Below are positions 1-5,242 of a DNA stretch of 20,580 bases, in pieces. The number at the start of each line of letters is the position of its first letter. The stretch's first letter is position 1. The notes under the pieces were generated by a model. It did no database searches and was not told where the DNA came from. It worked only from the letters and a program-made list of their open reading frames with translations. The DNA comes from Bacteroidota bacterium (GTDB lineage Bacteria; Bacteroidota; Bacteroidia; Bacteroidales; VadinHA17): contig JAEYZD010000107.1 of NCBI GenBank assembly GCA_023430725.1, positions 1-20,580 of the forward strand. The letters run 5' to 3'. The position numbers and the translations under genes are program-made.

Positions 1-2
1 CA

Positions 3-1769
3 AATGCACCGTCTCTGATCTATCCCGGTCGCAATTCGGAACGTCTCCGTGAGAAGCGCGACAGGCTGCTGATGACGCTGGCTGAGCGGGGTCACATTGA
101 CAGCCTCACCTGCGAGCTTGCCATGGGTGAGCCTCTTCCCGGGGCAGCAATGTCTATGCCCACGCTGGCGCCGCATCTGACTGCCAGGCTATGGCTTGAG
201 CAGCCGGGCACACGCAATCGCACTGATATCGATCCGCAACTGCAGGCAGAGGTGGCCGGGCTGGTCGACAGGCATGTGGCCGCCCTTGAGGGTAACGGTA
301 TCCATAACGCCGCCGCCGTAGTCATTGATGTGGCCACGGGCAGCGCGGTTGCCTGGGCAGGCAACAGTCTCCTGCCGGACACCACCGGCAGGCACGGCCG
401 CGATGTAGACATGGTGACCGCGCCGCGCAGCACGGGCAGCATCATGAAACCGTTCCTCTACGCGGCGCTCCTCTCCTCGGGCCAGCTTCTACCCAACGCG
501 CTTATCCCAGACATCCCGACGCGCTTCCAGGGCTTCCGTCCGGAGAACGCCGACTTCACCTACAGCGGCGCCGTCCCTGCCGGTGACGCCCTCGCCCGGT
601 CGCTCAACATCCCCGCCGTCAGGATGCTTCAGATGTACGAGGAGGAACGTTTCCTCATCCTTCTGCGGCAGATGGGGTTCACAACCTTCACGAAGCCTGC
701 CTCGCACTACGGCCTCTCACTCATCCTCGGCGGCGGTGAGGCCACCCTGCTTGAGCTGGCGCAGGCATACGCCGCGATGGCCCGAAGCCTGACTGAAAAT
801 CCCAATTCGCAAATCGCAAATCCGCCAGCAGGCGGACACAGTCGACAATCGCACATCGCAAATCGAAAATCGAAAATCGCTAATCCTCTCTCCCCCGCCG
901 CCATCTGGCTCACATACGAGGCTCTCCGCCGGGTCAACCGCCCGGAGACGGAGACAGGGTGGCAGTACTTTGGGGGCGCACCTGAGGTGGCATGGAAAAC
1001 CGGTACCAGCTTCGGCTTCCGCGATGCGTGGGCCTTAGGCACCACACCGTCGTTCGTCGTGGCAGTATGGGCAGGCAACGCCGACGGCGAGGGGCGCCCG
1101 GGACTGTCGGGCATCGCCTCTGCGGCACCCCTCCTCTTCGACATTATCAGACTCCTCCCGCCAGCGGCATCGTGGTTCGCGAGGCCAGAAGAGGGGATGA
1201 CCCTCGCTTCGCTCTGCGCTGCCAGCGGATACAGGGCGGGACCCGACTGCCCGGAGACGAGGGAAGAATGGATCCCGGAGACGGGGCTTCGAAGCGACGC
1301 CTGTCCCTACCATACGGTTGTGACCCTCGACAGCACGGAGACATACCGTGTCAACAGCAGTTGCGCTTCGCCCCGCGAAATCATTGCGCGCTCATGGTTC
1401 ATACTCCCCCCGGCAATGGAATACTACTATCGCATGCGCAACCCCTCATACCGCACACTGCCGCCCTTCCGCAAAGGGTGCGCCGATGACATGAAGGTGC
1501 CGGCGATGGAATTCATCTACCCGCCCCGCGATGCGCGCATCTTCATTCCGCGCAGTCTCCAGGGACAGATGATGTCAATGCTCCCCGAAATCGCGCACAG
1601 GCGCAGGAACGCAAAAGTGTACTGGCACCTCGACAATAATTATATAGGTATGACCGATTACCTGCACCAGACCGAGATCCGTGTTGGCGAGGGTGAGCAC
1701 GTCATTACGGCCGTGGACGAAGAAGGAATGACCGTCTCACGCAAGTTTTTCTGCATTGGTACGTTATAG
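3..1769 (+). CDS. pbpC: Penicillin-binding protein 1C (3' part)
   Basis: Bifunctional peptidoglycan glycosyltransferase/transpeptidase of the PBP1C family, acting on the outer face of the cytoplasmic membrane. The gene begins before the window: the frame is open from base 3 and reads NAPSLIYPGRNSERLR, the usual end of the glycosyltransferase domain, so the ATG at 72 is internal. Numbered from that ATG, the transpeptidase motifs are all present: SIMK at 123-126 with the acylated serine, SLN at 177-179 and KTG at 309-311. The last ~95 residues fit the BiPBP_C domain typical of PBP1C. It ends with TAG at 1767. Odd feature: about 30 residues encoded by 796-886, rich in QIAN/KSKIAN, interrupt the transpeptidase domain and look like translated intergenic repeat. 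The frame stays open, so the protein may still work. The family call is firm; activity is inferred. Confidence 0.93.
   Translation, partial: NAPSLIYPGRNSERLREKRDRLLMTLAERGHIDSLTCELAMGEPLPGAAMSMPTLAPHLTARLWLEQPGTRNRTDIDPQLQAEVAGLVDRHVAALEGNGIHNAAAVVIDVATGSAVAWAGNSLLPDTTGRHGRDVDMVTAPRSTGSIMKPFLYAALLSSGQLLPNALIPDIPTRFQGFRPENADFTYSGAVPAGDALARSLNIPAVRMLQMYEEERFLILLRQMGFTTFTKPASHYGLSLILGGGEATLLELAQAYAAMARSLTENPNSQIANPPAGGHSRQSHIANRKSKIANPLSPAAIWLTYEALRRVNRPETETGWQYFGGAPEVAWKTGTSFGFRDAWALGTTPSFVVAVWAGNADGEGRPGLSGIASAAPLLFDIIRLLPPAASWFARPEEGMTLASLCAASGYRAGPDCPETREEWIPETGLRSDACPYHTVVTLDSTETYRVNSSCASPREIIARSWFILPPAMEYYYRMRNPSYRTLPPFRKGCADDMKVPAMEFIYPPRDARIFIPRSLQGQMMSMLPEIAHRRRNAKVYWHLDNNYIGMTDYLHQTEIRVGEGEHVITAVDEEGMTVSRKFFCIGTL
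796..886 (+). repeat. In-frame AAATCG-type repeat element with hairpin inside pbpC
   Basis: A roughly 90-bp stretch of degenerate AATCGCAAATCG / AATCGAAAATCG units surrounds a palindrome, TCCGCC-AGCA-GGCGGA, at 821-836. Composition changes abruptly from the GC-rich coding sequence on both sides to A-rich repeats. It is translated without a stop and falls between the transpeptidase segments ALGGGEATLLELAQAY-like and SPAAIW. The boundaries are by eye. Confidence 0.75.
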
Positions 1770-1829
1770 TTAATTGAACTGACGAAAGGATTAATTGAAA
1801 AACGCATACCAATCTAATTTCAAGGAACG

Positions 1830-3353
1830 GTGATCACATTGTCTTCGGGGGGACTTTTTCAGCGCATTCTGGCCCGCGCTGCATTCAACAGGTACAGGGA
1901 GGTGTTCGACAAGGCCGGATACGCTATAATGCTGATTGATAACGCTTCCAATCGTTTTCTCAAGGTCAACAGGGCCGCCGCCGACCTCTTCGGCTATACG
2001 GCGGAAGAGCTTCAGAGGATGACCCCGATGGATCTCTCAACAGAGACCGATGAGAAGGAGATTGCGGCCAGAGGCAGGACAGGTGAGCCTCTTATCAAAC
2101 CCGCAAGGCGAAAGGACGGCAGGATCATAATCATAAAAGTCCAGACGAGCTACCTCGAAAGGTACCAGGTGAGCCTTATCAGCGATGTAACCGAAGAATA
2201 CCGCATACGCCGGGCCCTTGAGCTTAACGAGGAGCGACTGAAGGAGGCGCAGCGCATCGGCCGTTTCGGATGGTGGGAATACCGCCCCGAAACGAACATG
2301 TATATAGGGTCCGAAGAGATCTCGAGGATCTTCACCGACGAAGCCACAAGGCGCTCGTTCACCTACCAGGACAACATCTCGTATGCCCATCCCGAGGACC
2401 GCTCTTACCTCATCTCATCCATCGAGGAGGCTATCGAGAAGAGGAAAGAGGCGTTCTCCATCACATACCGGATCATCACGCCGCAGGGCAAGGTGAAGGC
2501 CATCACCGTCAACTCCAACATCAGGTATGATGATAACGGCCGGCTGCTCTACCGCTACGGTACCTGCCAGGACATCACAGACACGCAGCGAATCATGGAT
2601 GATCTTATCGCAGCGCGACGTCAGGCCGAGGAGTCCGACAGGCTAAAAACAACCTTCCTTGCCAACTTCAGTCACGAGATACGCACCCCGCTCAACGCGA
2701 TGCTGGGCTTTCTGAACATCCTGACCTCGATGGACACCACCGAGAGCGAGAAGGAGGAGATGGTGAAACTCATCGAGGTTAACTCGCAGCGGTTGCTGAG
2801 GCTGATCAATGACATGATTGACATGTCGCGTATCGAGAGCAACAACATGGAGATCAAGTACACGAACGTTGAGATCAACGGGTTTATAGGCTCGATGGTT
2901 TCATCGTTTGCGCATGAGCTGGAGGCATCAGGGAAGAGGCAGCTGAGGCTGACGCCTGTTGTTGACAGATCGAAAACATCTGTTTATCAATATATTGATG
3001 AGCTCAGGCTGAGTCAGATCTTCAGCAACCTGGTGAGCAACGCAATCAAGTTCACCGATGAGGGGGAGATACGGTACGGGTATAAGGTCTCGAAAAGTGA
3101 AAACAGGTATACCATTACCTATTTTGTCACCGACACCGGGGTGGGGATTCGTCCCGAGCGGCTTGATGATATTTTCCTGCCGTTTGTGCAGTACTGGAAT
3201 GAGGAGGTTCCGAAGGTTCAGGGGGCAGGGTTGGGATTGGCCATCTGCAAGCGGCTGGCGGAGCTGATGAAGGGTCGCATCTGGGTGGAGTCGTTGCCCG
3301 GTAAGGGATCGTCGTTTTTGTTTTCGTTCAGCACACCGGTGATGATCGAGTAA
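1830..3353 (+). CDS. PAS-PAS sensor histidine kinase
   Basis: Two-component sensor kinase of 507 residues. Two PAS folds are visible: residues ~20-130 (AGYAIMLIDN, then NRAAADLFGYTAEEL) and ~140-250 (IGRFGWWEYRP, ending in RYGTCQDITD). A HisKA dimerisation domain follows, with the phospho-accepting histidine at about residue 282 (FSHEIRTPLNAM). The ATPase domain shows an N box (NLVSNAIKF), DTGVGI and GAGLGLAICKRLAE. I see no transmembrane helix and no receiver domain, so it is probably a cytoplasmic sensor with a separate partner. No response regulator lies beside it. The start used is GTG at 1830, preceded by AAGGA; TTG at 1839 is an alternative, and both precede the first PAS domain. The signal is unknown. 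Confidence 0.9.
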   Translation: MITLSSGGLFQRILARAAFNRYREVFDKAGYAIMLIDNASNRFLKVNRAAADLFGYTAEELQRMTPMDLSTETDEKEIAARGRTGEPLIKPARRKDGRIIIIKVQTSYLERYQVSLISDVTEEYRIRRALELNEERLKEAQRIGRFGWWEYRPETNMYIGSEEISRIFTDEATRRSFTYQDNISYAHPEDRSYLISSIEEAIEKRKEAFSITYRIITPQGKVKAITVNSNIRYDDNGRLLYRYGTCQDITDTQRIMDDLIAARRQAEESDRLKTTFLANFSHEIRTPLNAMLGFLNILTSMDTTESEKEEMVKLIEVNSQRLLRLINDMIDMSRIESNNMEIKYTNVEINGFIGSMVSSFAHELEASGKRQLRLTPVVDRSKTSVYQYIDELRLSQIFSNLVSNAIKFTDEGEIRYGYKVSKSENRYTITYFVTDTGVGIRPERLDDIFLPFVQYWNEEVPKVQGAGLGLAICKRLAELMKGRIWVESLPGKGSSFLFSFSTPVMIE

Positions 3354-3382
3354 TTGTAAAATCCAAAAAATATTTATCTTTG
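3354..3382 (+). promoter_or_regulatory. Bacteroidota-type promoter of tRNA-Val
   Basis: A -7 box TATCTTTG (3375-3382) matches the Bacteroidota sigma consensus TAnnTTTG. A TTG (3354-3356) lies 18 bases upstream, close to the usual 19-21 spacing. The predicted start of transcription, near 3389, is a few bases before the mature tRNA. The box overlaps nothing coding, but the TTG touches the kinase stop codon. Confidence 0.6.
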
Positions 3383-3391
3383 TCCCCGCCC

Positions 3392-3466
3392 GGGACGTTA
3401 GCTCAGTTGGTTTAGAGCGCTTGCTTGACAGGCAAGAGGTCACTGGTTCGATTCCAGTACGCCCCA
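3392..3466 (+). tRNA. tRNA-Val (anticodon GAC)
   Basis: A complete cloverleaf can be folded by hand. Acceptor strands are 3392-3398 and 3459-3465. The D arm is GCTC...GAGC. The anticodon stem CTTGC/GCAAG carries a loop TTGACAG with GAC at 3427-3429. The T arm is ACTGG-TTCGATT-CCAGT, and the discriminator A is 3466. CCA is not encoded: the bases after the discriminator are CAA. One acceptor pair is not Watson-Crick: A at 3395 (position 4) faces C at 3462 (position 69). A promoter precedes it and a terminator follows. Confidence 0.95.
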
Positions 3467-3481
3467 CAAATTGAACGGGAA

Positions 3482-3505
3482 AGTCGGCACGATGCCGGCT
3501 TTTTT
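3482..3505 (+). terminator. Intrinsic terminator after tRNA-Val
   Basis: An 8-bp stem AGTCGGCA/TGCCGGCT (one T-G wobble) with a CGA loop runs straight into a T tract at 3500-3505. It lies 16 bases after the tRNA. Confidence 0.88.
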
Positions 3506-3524
3506 CGTTTACGGCTATTGTGTG

Positions 3525-3551
3525 GATGTTCCTTGAGCATCAAGAATTGTA
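3525..3551 (+). repeat. REP-like unit 1
   Basis: Stem GATGTTC/GAGCATC (one wobble) with loop CTT, then tail AAGAATTGTA (3542-3551). Confidence 0.75.
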
Positions 3552-3563
3552 GAACAGCCAATA

Positions 3564-3603
3564 GGCAATAATGAAGATGCTCGTAGAGCATCAAGAATTG
3601 TAG
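3564..3603. repeat. Left arm of perfect 40-bp inverted repeat
   Basis: Bases 3564-3603 are the exact reverse complement of 5103-5142. The arm contains REP-like unit 2 plus the preceding GGCAATAATGAA spacer. The arms bracket about 1.5 kb with the transposase and SPOR genes. Confidence 0.92.
3576..3602 (+). repeat. REP-like unit 2 (perfect hairpin)
   Basis: Perfect 7-bp stem GATGCTC/GAGCATC with loop GTA, then tail AAGAATTGTA (3593-3602). Identical in inverted orientation to unit 7. Confidence 0.85.
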
Positions 3604-3651
3604 AATGTGGGCCCCGCCCACCCGCGCCGGGGTCTGTGGGCAGCATAGCTA

Positions 3652-3678
3652 TACAATTCTTCCACCTCTACGAGGTGG
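3652..3678 (-). repeat. REP-like unit 3
   Basis: On the - strand it reads CCACCTC-GTA-GAGGTGG followed by AAGAATTGTA. The stem bases differ from units 2 and 7, but pairing, loop and tail are kept. This covariation supports a selected hairpin. Confidence 0.8.
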
Positions 3679-3725
3679 CGGATGTCGGGCACCTTATGGT
3701 GATGGCCGCAGACCACATTTTTGGT

Positions 3726-3747
3726 GATGGCTGTATCAGGAATTGTA
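3726..3747 (+). repeat. REP-like unit 4 (degenerate)
   Basis: Tail AGGAATTGTA is intact (3738-3747), but the hairpin is shortened to GATGGCTGTATC, leaving only GAT/ATC (TGAT/ATCA with flanking bases) to pair. Confidence 0.55.
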
Positions 3748-3769
3748 GTACAGGACGTGCATCCGAAGA

Positions 3770-3796
3770 GATGGCCGTAGGTCATCAGGAATTGTA
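3770..3796 (+). repeat. REP-like unit 5
   Basis: Stem GATGGCC/GGTCATC (one wobble) with loop GTA, then tail AGGAATTGTA (3787-3796). It ends 19 bases from the transposase stop codon. Confidence 0.78.
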
Positions 3797-3814
3797 AAAG
3801 CAGCGGCGCCCCCC

Positions 3815-4306
3815 TCACCCCTGCTCCCCAGGCGTGTGCAGGCTGTCAAGAAATTCGAAGAGAAATCTCGGATCATAATCCGCCTGATTTTTATCAAGCA
3901 GTCCAAGGTATTCCTCTCTGAATGATCTCCTTGCGTGATGCTTATCCTGGTCCTGAATATACTTGTATACATTGTCCAGCTCCGACCGGCTGTAGGAAAA
4001 AGCCCCATACCCCTCCTGCCAGCGAAACTGACCCATCACGAGTCGGTTCTGGTTGATAAAGAGTGTTGAGCTTTTCTTGATACCGGCCACAGTATCTGAT
4101 ATTGATACAGCCGGATTCAGGCCCAGCAGGATATGCATGTGGTCCTTCGCGCCGTTAACTATCAACGGCTTGTGTTTCATGCCTCCGACAATCCCGCCGA
4201 TATACTCAATCACTTTCGGCCGGCTCCTGTCAGTTAAAGCGTTGTCCCTCATGTACACGGCTATGACAAGCTGTACATACAACTGTGTGAATGATCCAGG
4301 TTTCAT
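3815..4306 (-). CDS. IS200-like / REP-associated tyrosine transposase (RAYT)
   Basis: A 163-residue HUH transposase of the Y1 (IS200/TnpA) superfamily, which cleaves single-stranded DNA through a tyrosine. The metal-binding HUH motif is KDHMHILL (H56, H58), and the likely catalytic tyrosine is Y116 in VYKYIQDQDKHH. The C-terminal RRSFREEYLGLLDKNQADYDPRFLFE is typical of the lone Bacteroidota members. There is no accompanying tnpB. The gene is flanked on both sides by hairpin repeats with a shared AATTGTA tail, the arrangement that defines RAYT-REP pairs in other bacteria. The start is ATG at 4304-4306. A TAACTTTG box (4335-4342) lies just upstream and would give a leader of about 20 bases. 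The family call is firm; the REP substrate is inferred. Confidence 0.9.
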   Translation of the reverse strand: MKPGSFTQLYVQLVIAVYMRDNALTDRSRPKVIEYIGGIVGGMKHKPLIVNGAKDHMHILLGLNPAVSISDTVAGIKKSSTLFINQNRLVMGQFRWQEGYGAFSYSRSELDNVYKYIQDQDKHHARRSFREEYLGLLDKNQADYDPRFLFEFLDSLHTPGEQG

Positions 4307-4334
4307 TTTGTAATATTTTAGAAATGCAGCAAAC

Positions 4335-4342
4335 CAAAGTTA
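4335..4342 (-). promoter_or_regulatory. Putative -7 box of the transposase gene
   Basis: On the - strand TAACTTTG matches TAnnTTTG exactly, about 29 bases before the ATG. No good TTTG was seen at the -33 distance, so this may be a weak promoter. Confidence 0.4.
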
Positions 4343-4437
4343 TGAAAACCGGAAAATATGGTGACCACACGGCAATCACTTTTTTTATCAGATATCACAG
4401 GAAAATGTAAGGATGATGGCAAGCCGACAGGCCCGGG

Positions 4438-4863
4438 CTATTTTACCGTCAGAAGCCAGGCGTCAGGGAATTGTGTCTGCTTCATGGTTTCAAGCGCTGA
4501 AAGTGCTTCTCCGTCAGTAGGGTACCTTCCATAGCTGACCCTGTAGTACCCGTTAGAGGCAGGCGGAAGGACAAACATTTCAGTGTTGTGTTGTCCGGCG
4601 AGTTCTTCGGCCACACGGTTTGCCTGCTCCGGGTCGCTGAAACTTGCCACTATCAGGTAGCTGTATTTAACCGGAGTATTGTCATCTGCGACAGGATCCG
4701 GATCGTCCGTGACCGATGAAAGGGGATTATCAATCACCGATAGATTTCTTGCCGGCACAGAGGGATAAACTACATCAAAGGAATTCTTCTCCGGAGTGAA
4801 GGTGTTCACCCAAAAGTAAACTACCAGGAACAGGATGCCGCTTATGAGAGCAAGTTTCTTCAT
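4438..4863 (-). CDS. Small membrane-anchored SPOR-domain protein
   Basis: A 141-residue protein from the ATG at 4861-4863 (MKKLALISG). The frame can also start at GTG 4884, adding seven residues before the same helix. Residues ~3-22 form one hydrophobic signal-anchor (ALISGILFLVVYFWV). A Pro/Asp-rich linker follows, then a C-terminal SPOR-like fold of about 70 residues (SYLIVASFSDPEQANRVAEEL ... GYYRVSYGRYPTDGEALSALE). SPOR domains bind denuded peptidoglycan glycan strands, commonly at division sites, so the protein is probably periplasmic facing. It stands alone between the repeat clusters, with its own promoter. A specific division role is not shown by the sequence. Confidence 0.82.
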   Translation of the reverse strand: MKKLALISGILFLVVYFWVNTFTPEKNSFDVVYPSVPARNLSVIDNPLSSVTDDPDPVADDNTPVKYSYLIVASFSDPEQANRVAEELAGQHNTEMFVLPPASNGYYRVSYGRYPTDGEALSALETMKQTQFPDAWLLTVK

Positions 4864-4938
4864 CCGGGGATCAGTCCAGACCACAAAAATGAGAAGAATC
4901 GGTCTGTCGGGTTAGTCGCATACCATTTCTCAATAACT

Positions 4939-4969
4939 CAAATTTACACCCAGAATAACTTGAAGTCAA
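4939..4969 (-). promoter_or_regulatory. Promoter of the SPOR gene
   Basis: On the - strand, TTG (4967-4969) is followed after exactly 20 bases by TAAATTTG (4939-4946). This is a close match to the Bacteroidota -33/-7 consensus. Transcription would start near 4932, leaving a leader of about 70 bases. Confidence 0.65.
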
Positions 4970-4973
4970 TATT

Positions 4974-4997
4974 AATTGTTCACAGTTGTGAACAATT
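4974..4997. promoter_or_regulatory. 24-bp palindrome upstream of the SPOR promoter
   Basis: Perfect 11-bp arms AATTGTTCACA and TGTGAACAATT are separated by GT. The site lies 4 bases upstream of the -33 element of the SPOR promoter, where an activator or repressor could bind. No T tract follows in either direction, so it does not look like a terminator. The binding protein is unknown. Confidence 0.6.
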
Positions 4998-5053
4998 TCA
5001 GGAAGTTGCTCCCGTAGGGCAAGACCGGGACGGGGAGGGTGGGGCCCACATTC

Positions 5054-5080
5054 TACAATTCTTGATGACCTGCGGCCATC
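5054..5080 (-). repeat. REP-like unit 6
   Basis: On the - strand: GATGGCC, loop GCA, GGTCATC, then tail AAGAATTGTA (5054-5063). Confidence 0.78.
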
Positions 5081-5102
5081 GGTTTCGTGTTATTCTCCTT
5101 CC

Positions 5103-5142
5103 CTACAATTCTTGATGCTCTACGAGCATCTTCATTATTGCC
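5103..5142. repeat. Right arm of perfect 40-bp inverted repeat
   Basis: Exact reverse complement of 3564-3603. See the left arm for contents. Confidence 0.92.
5104..5130 (-). repeat. REP-like unit 7 (perfect hairpin)
   Basis: On the - strand: GATGCTC, loop GTA, GAGCATC, then tail AAGAATTGTA. Exact inverted copy of unit 2. Confidence 0.85.
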
Positions 5143-5147
5143 TGTTA

Positions 5148-5174
5148 TACAATTCCTGGTGATCAAGGAACATC
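5148..5174 (-). repeat. REP-like unit 8 (degenerate)
   Basis: Tail AGGAATTGTA is intact, and the first arm GATGTTC plus loop CTT match unit 1. The second arm has changed and no longer pairs well. Confidence 0.55.
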
Positions 5175-5194
5175 CCCACTATTGCCAATTGCCA

Positions 5195-5225
5195 TTTCAT
5201 TTTCCCCATGAAAGAGGTATATTTA
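5195..5225 (+). promoter_or_regulatory. Putative promoter of the propeller kinase operon
   Basis: TTTC (5195-5198), 19 bases, then TATATTTA (5218-5225), a near match to TTTG/TAnnTTTG. The -33 element lies inside a small dyad, TTTCAT/ATGAAA (5195-5213). The leader to ATG 5243 would be about 10 bases. Confidence 0.4.
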
Positions 5226-5242
5226 TAGGCGGAACACTGATA

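Larger units (their letters stand above)
3515..3796. repeat. REP-like repeat cluster, left side of the RAYT
   Basis: This otherwise gene-free stretch between the tRNA terminator and the transposase holds five related units in both orientations. Each is a ~7-bp hairpin with a 3-base loop followed by AAGAATTGTA or AGGAATTGTA. GC-rich spacers lie between them, including a GCCCAC/GTGGGC stem at 3616-3641. Several units also recur, inverted, in the right cluster at 5041-5186. Confidence 0.85.
5041..5186. repeat. REP-like repeat cluster, right side
   Basis: Three units, all in the orientation opposite to units 1, 2 and 5, lie in the 5' flank of the propeller kinase. Besides the 40-bp arm, bases 5041-5067 are the inverted copy of 3589-3615, and ~5163-5184 is an imperfect inverted copy of ~3515-3536. 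The whole cluster is therefore a rearranged mirror image of part of the left one. Confidence 0.85.

Noticed and set aside
2928..3467. A 179-residue - strand ORF starting MGRTGIEPVTSCLSSKRSKPTELTS
   Set aside because: Its start is the reverse complement of the tRNA-Val and the rest is antisense to the kinase. Peptides of this kind are a well-known annotation artefact of tRNA genes.
3515..3796. CRISPR array
   Set aside because: Units vary in spacing and orientation, form hairpins with a tail, and recur at a second cluster. There are no regular unique spacers and no cas genes.
3412..3818. Short - strand ORFs through the left REP cluster
   Set aside because: They consist of translated repeats (QFLMLYEHLHYC and similar) and the tRNA antisense strand, with no protein-like pattern.
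3815..4306. A complete IS200/IS605 insertion sequence
   Set aside because: No tnpB and no clear single left-end/right-end pair was found; multiple dispersed hairpin units fit a domesticated RAYT better.
3392..5186. Integrative element inserted at the tRNA-Val gene
   Set aside because: There is no integrase, and no copy of the tRNA 3' end was seen downstream. The island is explained by the RAYT and its repeats.
5087..5242. 52-codon upstream extension of the propeller kinase
   Set aside because: It translates REP units and would bury the clear signal peptide that begins at the ATG at 5243.
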